From Ciona savignyi (Eukaryota; Chordata; Ascidiacea; Phlebobranchia; Cionidae), in assembly GCA_000149265.1 (NCBI GenBank), contig CH002344.1, forward strand, positions 2,842,117 to 2,906,116: a stretch of DNA of 64,000 bases, written 5' to 3'. The position numbers and the translations under genes were made by a program. This document shows positions 20,756-32,600 of this stretch, in pieces (positions within the stretch are counted from its first letter, which is position 1; each line of letters starts with the position of its first letter). The notes under the pieces were generated by a model that was given only the letters and a program-made list of their open reading frames with translations, searched no databases and was not told the DNA's origin.

Positions 20756-21484
20756 ATGGAGAACATTAAAATGAAAATTTCAAAACTTAAAAACGAAGTT
20801 GAAGAAAAGGAATTGATTATTGAAGATTTAACCAAAAAAATGAAAGAAGATGAGGAAATCAGGAAACAACTAGAGGAGGAAACGCGTGCTCTAGCGAACA
20901 AAGCCGATACCGCTGAAACAACTGTAGATAAACTTGACGAGCAATGTATGGTGTTAAAGCAGCAACTTAGTGAAACCCAACAGCAGCTTGATGATTCGGA
21001 AAGAGAATTGAAAAAGCTGCAGACGGACCACGGAAATTCTGCTGAGAGGTGCGACGACTTAACCGACGAGCTGAAAATTGCAAAAGATGAAATAGAAGAC
21101 CTTGCTAAAACCGCTGAAGAAGCAAACCGGAAGGTTCACATGCTGGAACAGGAGATCCAGAGGCTCGAGCTTCGCCTCGAATCGACCGAGAGCGAGGCTC
21201 AACAGCTGCGCGAGAGCGGAAAGGATCTTGACGGTATTTTGAAAGCGTATGAAGCAAAAGAAACTTCGTACGACCATAAGGAACTACGCGATGAGGACAC
21301 AATTCGTAGTTTGAGGCAAGATCTCGTTGAGAGCGAAAGGATGCGGGAAGTAGCGGAAAAGAACTGCGTGCGTCTGGAAGCCAGTATCGATACGTTGGAA
21401 ATGGAAGTTGCAGAAGAAAGGGAGGCAAAAGAAAAGGCGCAGGTTGAACTGGAAGCGGTCATCCAGGAGTTGAATCAAATATAA
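20756..21484 (+). CDS. Tropomyosin-like coiled-coil protein, single exon (242 aa)
   Basis: The ORF is one uninterrupted coiled coil with heptad spacing over nearly all of its 242 residues, the length of short (about 248-residue) tropomyosins. The C-terminal part fits the family best: AEEANRKVHMLEQEI corresponds to the conserved AEDADRKYEE region, and RMREVAEKNCVRLEASIDTL and EAVIQELNQI to the final repeats. Tropomyosins lie along actin filaments and control access of myosin and other binders. The start is the first ATG after a likely 3' splice site (CATTTTCAG at 20701-20709), so the 5' UTR may contain an intron or be trans-spliced. The lack of coding introns is unusual for tropomyosin and suggests an old retrocopy, but the frame is intact. 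A variant signal ATTAAA is at 21727. Family confidence is good; a generic coiled-coil protein is the alternative. Confidence 0.82.
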   Translation: MENIKMKISKLKNEVEEKELIIEDLTKKMKEDEEIRKQLEEETRALANKADTAETTVDKLDEQCMVLKQQLSETQQQLDDSERELKKLQTDHGNSAERCDDLTDELKIAKDEIEDLAKTAEEANRKVHMLEQEIQRLELRLESTESEAQQLRESGKDLDGILKAYEAKETSYDHKELRDEDTIRSLRQDLVESERMREVAEKNCVRLEASIDTLEMEVAEEREAKEKAQVELEAVIQELNQI

Positions 21485-24400
21485 TCCGCGTCACCATCTA
21501 TCTACTTTTTAGCAGTCTCCAACTTCGAATTATTCCGACCCACAACGTGCAAACTGCTTTCAGTTCGAGCAAGTCACATAAGTGCTTCTCATTACCGTTT
21601 CACCGCAAATGGTATTAGCATATGATGCATTCCCTTACTTTGTGTATATATTGGCTATAGCTGTGTGTAGCCGTGCCTTTTCATATGTATAACGCTAACG
21701 TCGAAATACTAAAAACATATTGCTGTATTAAACCAGACGAGAAAAAGATCAAAACTTGTTTTTATCTTATTTTATAGGCGTATACACCGGTTACGGGAAG
21801 GTTGGGGTTAAGATCCTAATCGGAAAACAACATATAATAGCAATTGAAAAGTATTTGCCTTAAATGGTTTATACTTTTAGTAAAGGCTGTGATTTTTCTT
21901 ATATTTTAAATAGAATTTGAAGTATGCAATATTCAGGTGCCAAACACTACTTTGAAACTAAACCGTCACTACAGAATTTAAACACTAAACAATCAGTGTG
22001 TACTTCATGACTCATGACTCAATCTAAGCGATGAATCCGAAAACACGCGTAATAATTAAACAGTGCATGTGTTGGCCTATCTTTAAAGCAAGCCATTCAA
22101 TTAAGCACGCCTGGTTTTGTACGTTTCCCCCAAAAGTAATGGCGCGTATAAAAGAGATATTAGAGATTTTAGGTAATAAAATTCGTTTCCCCCACTGGTA
22201 TTAAATTTTGTTTTTTTTTGATGTGACTTTTATCAGCCTAAAACGTTATTAAAACAATATAGCCGATTCGTACAGTTTAACTCCTACTGTTGTGTAAACA
22301 CAGAGCAGATGTTTTATTACAGCTAAGTGCTTGGAGCCTTCGTGTTGGTAAACATTTGGGATTACGTCACTGCTTCAGTAACAAGTTTACGATTTCAAAG
22401 CAGCGATTTGTAATTTAGGCCAAAACCGAAATTATGTGACGCTCAATTACTGTTAAGGAAAAATATAAGCCTAAAATTATTACGTCATCGCATTTCCTTA
22501 TATGGTATTGTACAGTGCATAGTGCCGACTTGTGTTGAGTTATGCACAGGTCATATAATCATTTAGACCGCATGTAATGCTCACTGGAATGTTTATAGCT
22601 ATAAGCCACTTTACGAGTTTCTATTTAATTATTACGGACACCAAGTAATATCTTCATTGCCCAGGGTTATATCTCGTCTAGGCCATCGCCCTAATTAGTC
22701 CGATTGAGAATGTTAATTAGTAGTTTGAACTGTTATTGCCTTACAAAGTGCCTGGTCGTCGGCTTAGGCAGACTACTGAGCTTATATTTAAGATTAATGT
22801 TTTACATATGCCGGTACCTTGAAGGGTAAGGTCCACAAAAAGGAAACAAACTTTATTGGTTTATATACTTCAAAGAGGCTTGCCACTGGCATTTAATTAA
22901 CGCCTAAACAATTCTAACAGCACTTTATTTTTTTTTGGTTGCCAAGGGCCCAACGTTACTTTTGACGTACCACTCATATGATCTGTTTAATCTATCACAA
23001 CCAACGAATTTATAGTAAACTGTAAGAGAATTTTCACCATTGCAAGTTAACATTAACTGTTTATAAACAAACCCCGCTCATTTGTGGTGTTTACGATTGC
23101 AATTCGGCCTAAATTGACTTTCGCAAGGAGGCTACCGGGATGGCAATTATTAAGAAAACGAATCTTTGAGATCTTTGAGTGTAAGTTGAGTTTCATTAAC
23201 CAAGATTACTCTTCAGACTTCCAGATAACCTGTCAAATTCAATATATAAACTTTACCTGAAAATATGTATCCCACCAATCGTTTCTGTGAACATGAAAAT
23301 AACTAAAATCCCATGTTTTAAAAATTGGTGAATATTTATCATAAATGTAATATGTAAGACAATTGTGTATCACATATGTGTTCTGAACCACCCATTTCCT
23401 TACTGTACATACATGATCTTATACTATTACAACAGGTGGATGGCGTTACGTATAAAGCTGCTTAATATACTGAGCGCCAACACAAATTTAACTGTGCTAC
23501 ATTTACCTTGCTTAAATTGTTCTTTTCCTGTACCTTAAAAAAATAAGAAGCTAAACGGTTTGCTGTGTCCATGGGCAAATATCTAAAGGACGTTACTTGG
23601 TACCAGTGGTGGTGTAGTTTTTTTACGGTGTCAAGGTACGAACCCGTGATGTACTGATCGGCTCGTTCGATTTTTTATTGGTTTTTGTATTGGTCTCGTT
23701 AACCAATAAGCCACTCGATCGTTCAGTAGGTATGTAGTCTGTCTGGATTATCATCTGTTAACTGCGTATCGCCAACTTGCGGAGACCTTAAATCGCATTG
23801 AGTCCCGCTGAGAGTTCTAAATATTGTTAGCGTCAAATAACTAATAAGGCACACATCCCATGTCTTAAGTGAATAACTTTTGCTAGGTAAACTGTACAAT
23901 ACAATAGTATGATGGGTCCACGGTAGCGGCGGGACCAATTTGAAATGAATTAAAATAAACCCCCAAAACAGCCCAAAACATTTCTATGACAATTCAGGAT
24001 TTAGTCCCCAAGTGGATCATCGTTTGACCTTCCACAAATCTGGTTGCCATTGATAACCTGGCTACTTTGCTAGTTAGTGTAACCTTGTGTAAATGAAACT
24101 TTACAGGCAGGCAATATTACGATGCTGTTGTTTTTTATATCAGCCTAGAACCAATTTAATCATCATCGCGCTGTCAATATGTTAAACCATCTGTTTGTGA
24201 CCTTATAAAAATGCCTACCCCGCGAAGGGTGTTTTTATTAGTTTTTCGCTCGTCGCTTATCACATTATTAACTGTGGTTTCTGGCTGTGTTGGAATTTAG
24301 TACTTAGAGTTTTAAGTGCAATTTATATATAATTTAGTGCGAGTGTATTAAATGCTTTTTGCCATTATTTTGTAATACTGAGATAAAAATAAATTAAACA

Positions 24401-24523
24401 AAAATCTAAAACTAAACTTAACCGTTAAGTTGTGAGACGTTCCAAAAAAATAATTTTGCTTTAATTATTGAATATGTGCTTTAACATACATACAGCATAC
24501 CATGAAATATATATACATACATA
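21485..24523. other. No gene seen
   Basis: Between the tropomyosin-like gene and the TA-flanked element I see only short random ORFs, one tRNA-like repeat and AT-rich DNA. Part of it may be 3' UTR of the tropomyosin-like gene. Confidence 0.6.
23620..23725 (-). repeat. SINE-like family 2, minus
   Basis: AAGGTACGAACCCGTGATGT and TTAACCAATAAGCCACTCG, between genes. Confidence 0.55.
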
Positions 24524-24751
24524 CAGGGTGTTCCAAAAAAATGACACCATTTTAAAATCACACATTGAAAACCTGTGAATTCCAGAAACTCAATAATCAC
24601 GTGTGTTGTACTGTTGACAACGCGTAAATGACAATATTTTTTAAATAAATTATGTCAACTCATATGCCTGTTAAATTTCATTGATTTCGAGTTCATACTT
24701 TTTGTAATATTTGCATCTTAATTGGTGTCATTTTGGGGGGGGAACACCTTG
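24524..24751. mobile_element. TA-flanked inverted-repeat element (Tc1/mariner-like MITE)
   Basis: 228 bp between TA dinucleotides. The left end CAGGGTGTTCCAAAAAAATG continues into ACACCA; the right end is its inverse (TGGTGTCATTTTG, then a G run, then GAACACCTTG). TA duplication and ends of about 27 bp fit a non-autonomous Tc1/mariner element. The inside has no ORF. Confidence 0.7.
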
Positions 24752-25149
24752 TATATCTAATATATGCAGGTAAAATAACGACGCAATTAAAAGAACCAAA
24801 TAAACAATGTGAAAATCGGTGTAATTTTGTATTAAAAATACTGCCACAAATACAATAGAAAATATGTGCATGCAGCGTGTCTGTACATATGCACTTGAAG
24901 AACGTTGGACTGTAAAGTCATACTTTCTCCACCGTGCGACACATTACTATATCAGCTTCCTGGAATTTATTTTCGAGTTGTTCTTGATTTGTTCTCTTTG
25001 CTGTGCTTGGGTCCTTTAACACGTGAAGCTGTAGAGGAACAGGCATTAATTCGACAGTCCCCTTATACAAACAACATATGTATAAGAAAAAAGATCTTAA
25101 CTTTAATATGGGTCTTAGGTTAAAGTATTACGCTCCGTCAGTACGAGTT

Positions 25150-25505
25150 TTATTTTTTTACCGAACGCATTTTCAAAGCCATATTAGGCTCGCAGCTAAA
25201 GACCGTTTTTTTGTATAAAAGTCTGTACATGTATGGGCCATGTTAACCAATTGGCCACACGACTATACTGGTCAATACACATTTAATGTTGTCAGAAAGC
25301 CACAAAACGTACATAAAAGGATTGGACGCCGTTATGTCCCAATAAAATAACCAGGGGGCAATACACACCAAAACTTCTCTGGTAAAGTAGTCCGATATTA
25401 TCAAACTAATTTTCGAGCCCATAAAGGGCTCTTTACTAAGACGGTTTTGTACAAAATTCGTTGTACTTATCGACTGCCTTAACAATTTAACCAAACAATC
25501 GTACT
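25150..25505 (-). repeat. SINE-like family 2, two minus copies
   Basis: Copies end at about 25265 (TTAACCAATTGGCCACACG) and 25503 (TTTAACCAAACAATCGT), separated by unrelated DNA. Both are reverse copies. Confidence 0.6.
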
Positions 25506-25539
25506 AATAGACACCATTTCTTAAGGTTGGTCGTGCAGG

Positions 25540-25645
25540 TTGATAGAGCGGTAGCGCAAAAGACCGTTAGGCAATGACAGGTGAAATGTCTGAACCTGTC
25601 GTTAGCTGCTTGGTTGTGTCATTTGGGAGGACACTTAACTGATAT
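25540..25645 (+). repeat. SINE-like family 1, head fragment
   Basis: GTGCAGGTTGATAGAGCGGT and TGGTTGTGTCATTTGGGAGG match the diverged head and the part next to it. Confidence 0.45.
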
Positions 25646-25699
25646 TAATTAAAGTGCGCTTGGTTGTGTGACTGAATAGTTTTGCGCGATCGGCACATA

Positions 25700-25880
25700 T
25701 ACAGTAACGGAAAACTCTAACAACTTACTATTTAAACTTATTTTAACCCTGCCCTAAACACTAACCTCAACCCCAAAACTAACCTGAACTCCAACACCAT
25801 GTTAAAAGCTAACTATAATGCCCTAATCTTTATTTAAGTGTGCAGTTTCTTACCTTCCCCTATTTTCGTTGTTTTCCTAA
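25700..25880. mobile_element. MITE family B, diverged copy
   Basis: The core CTAACCTGAACTCCAACACC and right end AAGTGTGCAGTTTCTTACC match the copy at 37712; the left end is decayed. A loose end fragment (TTTTAGTGAGCAGTTTTCCT) lies at 25985-26005. Confidence 0.5.
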
Positions 25881-26054
25881 ATGAAGAAACATATGAACTA
25901 GGAAAAAAGGAAAAAATATTATGACCAAGGTTGGTGAAACGGCGAGGTGTTAATTAGGGTAAGTTCGAAGTTTGGAATTGATATTTTAGTGAGCAGTTTT
26001 CCTCTGTTTACCAGCATGTCATTTATCGACTTAGTGACAAGCACAGTAAGAGTT

Positions 26055-26210
26055 CATAGGTAAAAAAATTAAATAATTAAAAATATTAAAAAATTAAAAA
26101 AAAAATTAAAAATTTAAAAAATTAAAAAAAAGTTAAAAATCAAATAAAAAATTAGAAATTAATTTTTTTTAATAAATTTAAAAATTAAAAGAATTAAAAG
26201 GACATTAAAG
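26055..26210. repeat. A/T-rich low-complexity tract
   Basis: Almost only A and T in AAATTAAAA-type steps. Confidence 0.85.
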
Positions 26211-26807
26211 CGGAGCAATTAGTGATTTTTCGGCGCCGAATATTTTTAACAGCAGCTATTTCGTTAACGATCATTCACTTTCGATTGTAAAAAAAGTTGT
26301 AAATGAATAAAATAAACAGGGAAAAGGACTCTATATTTACTACAGGGAATCTTTAAAACATAAAAAGCGTGTGTGATATAATACACAACAACCGAAGCAT
26401 CTAAACACACCAAAACAAATCGATAGTGAATTTTGTTAGGCGAACAACAAAATCAGATACCCCATATCCACCATGAACCATTTCCGCAAAACCATCCCAA
26501 GCCCAACCGCGATCAAACCATTACTTAGTCTGTTTTAAAATCCAATAATGACAGAAAAAATGAATTAATAAGTTAAAATTTTGAGAATAGCTAAAATGTA
26601 TTGAGAAAATAATTACGTCATGAGAAAATATGACCGACGATCGCATTTTAGGCTTTTTTGGTCGATATTTTTGTTTTTTTAGATATCTAAGAACTGAAAA
26701 GGGCAATTCATTGTAAATTTAAAAGTAAAATAAAACACGATCGTTTCTGAATATATAGAAGTTAATTAAAAGTGTTTTGAAAATAGTGGTGTCTCAAGTA
26801 CATTTTC

Positions 26808-26811
26808 TAGT

Positions 26812-26878
<67 letters not shown>
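26808..26878. repeat. Microsatellite (TA)n then (GA)n
   Basis: A TA run passes directly into about 15 GA units. Confidence 0.9.
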
Positions 26879-26879
<1 letters not shown>

Positions 26880-27009
26880 CGGATTTCATGGTCACTAGCG
26901 ACTTATAGCTTGTTTAATTAAACCCGGTCTGACTTTCTTATGACCTTGTGGTCTGTCGGTTAATAAAAAGTTATTACCACAATATATATAAACGATCAAC
27001 AGAGGCAGA

Positions 27010-27310
27010 TAAGTGATAGAATAGGATATTCATGTTTATCCCCGTGAATGGCAAAACCAAGGGGATTAACACACGGGCAATCGTCAGATTACCTCGCGCC
27101 CAACGTCGGGTTACCTGAGGTATTGCAGTGTGTTGTGCATCAAAGGCACGTTCCTTCAATTTGGTAGAACCCATTAATCCTCTGGGTTAAGGAAATGTCC
27201 GTGAAGTGCTTTGCCCAAGGACATAACCGACTACCTAGCGACCAGTTTTAACCTGCCACCCTTTGGTTGAAATGCGTCGCACTAAACTACCAGACTAACT
27301 GTCCGGATAA
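27010..27310 (-). repeat. SINE-like family 1, near full length, minus
   Basis: Complete reverse copy with AGGATATTCATGTTTATCC at one end and the tRNA-like head at the other. It lies between genes. Confidence 0.85.
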
Positions 27311-27634
27311 ATGATACTCACACCAAGCATGTGCGTCATCTTGGAAAACTACAAATTGGCTTTATGCGTTTGTGCAGTCAATCAGACAATAATTTTACGC
27401 TTTCTTTTTAAACTAAAGGCAATTAAGTGGAAGAGAGTACAAATGTGATTTTATTATTTACCTCGTGCGTTCTACCGGTGGTTGGTGCTCTTTTGCTGCG
27501 TGGAAACCCTTTCGATGCAGGATCGCCCTTGAAAAAATACGATGATTGTAAACGGGTCGAATTGTTGGTTTCACGATATAATAACTTCGATTTATCTCGG
27601 ATTATGATAAGTACTGGATACTAATGCTTTATCT

Positions 27635-27905
27635 TAATAAATGGGAAAACGAACCAGTAATAGCCAGATTACCCTGCGATATGCTAGGGGAGTGCTACAT
27701 CACGGGCAGTGCTGAGATCACCGTGCGACCACGTCGGGTTATCGGAGCTTTTGCCATGTTTTGTATATTCTTTGGGTGGTTCCATTATTTCAGTACAGTA
27801 TAAGCATTTAAACCATTGGCTTCAGACGATGAAACTAAGCATCTTTTCCAAGGACACAACCGTTTAGCCAGCGACTAGTTTCTACCCCGCCTTTAGATGG
27901 CGTAT
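27635..27905 (-). repeat. SINE-like family 1, diverged, minus
   Basis: ACCACGTCGGGTTATCGGAG, CCATTGGCTTCAGACGATG and AAGGACACAACCGTTTAGCC show an old reverse copy that runs into the repeat pair starting at 27892. Confidence 0.6.
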
Positions 27906-28308
27906 AATCAATCAATAGGCGCACCAGAAAATAATATCTACACATCGCTTAAACATGATATTTAAATGAGTGTTTTGCTGAGTAACACTGGTGGTGATTC
28001 CCCAATGTTTGTAGTATAGGGCTCAGCTGCGCGCCGGTGTTCGCGTTTAGCTGTGAAGTTTTGTAATAGTGGAGCGATGCTTTGTAAAAATAAAGGTGTT
28101 GATTTTGCATCTCCAAGCTGTTTTGTTACCAGCTCCAATTTTGAAGTAAAACTTTGGAGGCTTTTGAGTTTAGGTTTCCGTTCCAAGCTTTAATTTAACA
28201 TTTTTAAATAATAAGGCTTCCTCTTGCAGGATTTTAAGTAACAGCCCTTTTTAAGAGGTCAGTTTGCATTGGAGAGATAGGGAGATTAATTGGTTAAATA
28301 CCTCCTTT
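27892..28308. repeat. Dispersed repeat pair, copy 1
   Basis: Shares long stretches with 44779-45246, for example GTGTTTTGCTGAGTAACA, GGTGGTGATTCCCCAATGTT and CATTGGAGAGATAGGG. It contains a 74-codon minus ORF that is not kept in copy 2. Nature unknown. Confidence 0.7.
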
Positions 28309-28424
28309 ACCTGTCCGCCGACCGTCAATGCATTAAGCTAACCCGTCAAAATATTTGCGCCAGCCTTGCATATTATTTTAACGTTGACCAATTATTGTAT
28401 TATATGGTGTCCCTTTTATACGAC

Positions 28425-28548
28425 CGTATGTTGTAAATGTGTACCGAAAGGTTAACGCTATCGATACCTTTACCCATTTCTGTTTAAAAAATCCCTTAGT
28501 GACAAGTCCATCATGGTTTTAAAATTTAGCCCGGTAAAAATAAAAAAT
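28425..28548 (+). repeat. SINE-like family 2
   Basis: CCGTATGTTGTAAATGTGTA to AAATTTAGCCCGGTAAAAAT, a diverged plus copy ending in an A-rich tail. Confidence 0.5.
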
Positions 28549-29330
28549 GAAACACGAAAGGGGGTCGTATTTTGTATGTGATAACTAGAGGCCGTTATAC
28601 ATAAACCTCATTGTGTGTAGAAGTACAACGCAATGTTTTTTTTATCCATCATTTTCGTAATGCGCACCCATCTTTAACAAAATAGATTATAACTGTTTTA
28701 ATAAGAGTAAAACAGCAGGTCTTACACAGAAATACCCTCCGTAGGTTATCCCTCTAAGAATATTTTGATCTTTAGTCGTTTTATTACACTATTGCAAACC
28801 ATTATGGCAACTTATCACGTTGTGAGTTAGGCTACATTTATGACGTTTAGAACTTGTCTCAGTATCGTAAATTCCGATAGGTTATTTAAAATGAGAGTAT
28901 TATCAATATTAATACTTTAAAGCTGGTTTTGTTTTTCAAGATCACGTAAATCTGTTTCTGAGAAATGTGTTTTCTGGCAGCCTATCATAGGATTTCATGT
29001 TTAATTGTATAGCTATTATACACCGCCCTCGAAATGCGTTTTACTACTTCAGGTCACACGTCTTGAGTTTATCCGCGAAGGTTCCCGCACGGCTGCATTC
29101 CAACACGTTACCACTCCATCCCCATTTTGATTTTTTCGTGGAAAAATTATTGTTTGCATTTTCCAACTTTTCTCCACAGAGTATACACAGCTGCAGAATA
29201 ACATTTTTCGATGAAACGTTGTCAACGCTTCCTTTCGATTATGGATCTGCTATCCTTTCTCATCACAGTACAGACCGAATAAGGCCGGATTATTTCGCAA
29301 AACTGCATTGCAAAATCAATTTTGTTACAA

Positions 29331-29336
29331 TTTATT
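29331..29336 (-). terminator. Candidate poly(A) signal of the GPCR gene
   Basis: TTTATT here is AATAAA on the minus strand, about 335 nt after the TGA at 29670-29672. No better signal was seen nearer. Confidence 0.35.
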
Positions 29337-29554
29337 AATCAACCATTAATTTTTGTGCGTGTTTTGTCAATATTAGGTTTTCTCAACTTGTGGTGGTGGT
29401 GGTGGTGGTAGCCAGACACCCGCGGTGTGCCTAAACAATAAAACGTGGAGCGTATTCTGGTGTTTGTAAATGCATAAAAGGCGATGCGACAACTTGAAAT
29501 GTTGTACTATATATACATTGGCTATACTAAATACATATGCCAAACTACATACAA

Positions 29555-29615
29555 AAAGAGGTCTTGACAACTAGCTCATGGGTTCGAAACTGAGCCCAGA
29601 TAAAAAAAAACTTAA
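29555..29615 (+). repeat. SINE-like family 2, 3' half
   Basis: ATGGGTTCGAAACTGAGCCC followed by an A run, just beyond the 3' end of the GPCR coding region. Confidence 0.6.
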
Positions 29616-29669
29616 ATTGTATCGCTCTGTAATGCCTGTTCAAAAGCCAGTTTTAGAAATACTTTCTAA

Positions 29670-32600
29670 TCAAAGTACCTGAGAAAAGTCTGAAAACACT
29701 GTTCTTTGAACGTTGGCTTGGCACAGTCCCATTTGGTTCGAGATTTCAGCCAACTGGAAATAACGAAGGAAAATTAGAATACATTTTTAATAGAGGATAT
29801 ACAAGAGACAAGTAATTAGTTTTAAGCTAACAAAGATATAGTGGTTTTGTAGTTACATAAACCTATGTTTCTATATTTCTAGTAAGCTATATCATAGGGA
29901 AAAGAGTAGAAACATTCACCTTCAATCGTACGTCTTCTCGCATAAAAGCGTAGAGAAAGGGGTTTACGCATCCGTGTCCCCAAGAAAGACAAGTCAACGC
30001 CATGTGGATGTTGTACTGGATAACAGACGGCTCTGCTTCTTGCGCTGCAAAAAACCAAAACTTTAGGGAAAAAAACAAAACAATTTTTCGATGCAGTAGG
30101 TTAATTCCGCCAAGCCATTATAGACAATAAAACAAACATGTTTTATTTATATCAATGGGACAACTCCCAAGCGCCGTGAAACCAATCACGGTCCCGCCGA
30201 AACCCACCCCGGTAAGAAAATATAAGAACGACTTTAAGCGGATTTCAAAAGGACGGAACCAATTTAGTGTTTCGAGCAGTCAACTCAGATTTAAACAGTT
30301 GACAATTTATATAAGGCAAATACGACACAGTTTTTTTAACTAAGACTTTTAAAATAAGTTTCTTTTACCTACACTGAATTTTGCGAGGCGTAATGCGTAT
30401 TGGAGACAAACATAAAGGCATATTGCCGCGACAACAGCTTGCGATAAAAACAAGGTCTCCTTGGGTCAAAACCTCACAGATTGATTTTTGCTTTATTTAA
30501 CAGCAACGCCGTTGTTATTTTTGAGTAAATGGGTCTTAAGCCACTATATTCGGTCATTCTATTGACGTTTTATAGAAAAACACGCATTTTAAAAGACTTT
30601 TACATAACATACGAATAACGTATTATTGCAGTTTTTATTTGCACTTGAAGTCATTTTAACCATATAAAGCTTATACTCCTTGGTAAGGGATGGTATGTTT
30701 ACATTATCCACCACAAATTGTAAAGTTTGTTGTTATTGATATATGCATGGGGTTTTAAACGGTTGTGCGCCCAAATGGCATCACATATACATTTATATTT
30801 AAAATTGGACGTAGGCTACTGACGAACCTACCCCAGTTTTAAAATGAGGCCAGGTTTAAAAAACACATTGTTTTGGTAGATAAACTTATATATGGATGTT
30901 ACATTAAAATCACTACATTGGTGGTTAACTATTGAGAGTAATATTATAAATTCCTCTATTAGTCATAATGCCGCCATTGTTATAGCGAGTTGCGCAATAT
31001 CAGACTGGTGTAATATTTTTAGTGTTTGTAAGAGACTGGTTGCGAGATTTAGAAGTTAATTAACTAGTACGATGTGTTTTAATATTAATTTTCAATGTGT
31101 ATAGAATTGAAATTTACAAGTTAAAGTAGCCTACTGTGTAAAATATAAAAAAAAAAGTTGGCAATAATTTATCGCAGAAGTAAAGAGGTAAACTACAAGT
31201 TTAAGTTGAAAGAACGTTTTGGTACTGCTAGAGTTGTGCGTTTTTGTAACTACTGATGTGGTGGTATAGAAGGCGCCGCTGAAAGATGTGACAGGGTTTT
31301 ATAAATTGGACTTCGGTTGTTTGTCAGGTGAGTTTCTCATGTTATTATATTCTTCAGCAACGATTGCAAAAACCAAGACTAAATTAGTGGTTACCCAAAA
31401 AATTAATGAAGGGTAATTCACTAAAATGATGCCATTACCGCACCGCAAACAAGACAGACTAGTAGTTCAATCGTTGTTTCAGAAAACCACAGTCGCTGTA
31501 AAACAGGCAGACTATTGGAGACAGGGTTGTTATTGCACATCTTTCATCGAATGATGTAACCGCAAGACAATAAATATGTTGCGGTGCGATTAGCTAAACC
31601 GTCCCTGTCAACATCTACAGTTTTAAGGGTGTTTAACCTTTCTTAAATAAGAAATCTTCCTAACAACGTGTCATAAAAACGTGTTTGAAATCTGTGAGTT
31701 TATTTTAATATTTCTAAACGCTTGTCGCACAGGTGGTGATAACGGATGTATTGGCACAGCGCCGGATAGTGCAATACTAAATAACTTATCGTTCCTAACT
31801 CTCTTGTCCTTGTATTACTCAACACACTACTAAGGTCTTAGACCTAAGACAGGCATGGGCAACATACCACCCCCCGACCGGGTCCGGCCCGTGAAGGGAT
31901 TTTGACCGACCGGCAGACTGTATCTAAACATACCCTGTATTTAGGATATTAAATACTATTCATGTAATAATCCTTCCAAACAAGAACTTTATTTTCCCAT
32001 ATCTGGCCCGCCGCCTAGAGAAGTTGCCCATCCCTGTACTAGGACTTGTGTTTAAGTTGTTGTTTAAGTTGTGGCCTAATGGTTAATGCATCCGATCGAT
32101 TTCTACTTAAAAGCGGTCTTCGGGGATAAGCCCATCACAGCTTCGAAATCTGGCCCGGTTACAAAATTTATAACTAGTTTAATGCCCTGCAAGGAATATG
32201 TATGTATTTCAAAAGTTGTTTTGTCAACTTACGTATAATTCCGATTCCTTGACCCATGTATATTAGGTTTGAGATTTGGTTCGGTAACAGACATGCTAGG
32301 TAAACAATGACCACGGTCGAAACTGTAAGTGTCACTCGGTCCTGTTAACGACAAGCAAAGTTAATAAAGATATCCACGGTAAGGCAGCGTTTAATGAATA
32401 ATGCCAATAAAGCATAAGTGCAAAATTAAATTAAACGTAACTCAGTAGAAAAAATACAAGATCTACTGTTTTTTAGAATGCCACGTACAATATCTTATAT
32501 TGTACGAAAGATAAGTTACAAACATGACCTCAATGCACTTAACGGACGTTGCCTAAACCCAGCGGATGGGTTCTACCAAATTCAAGGAACGTGTGAATCA

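Noticed and set aside
21105-21478. Ser/Leu/Phe-rich minus-strand ORFs
   Set aside because: Antisense shadows of the tropomyosin-like coding region.
28997-29338. 113-codon plus ORF
   Set aside because: It has a real ATG, but its composition looks random, and no splice partners or family motif appear. A minus reading with CILCGEKLEN recalls a zinc-finger element but is too short to call.
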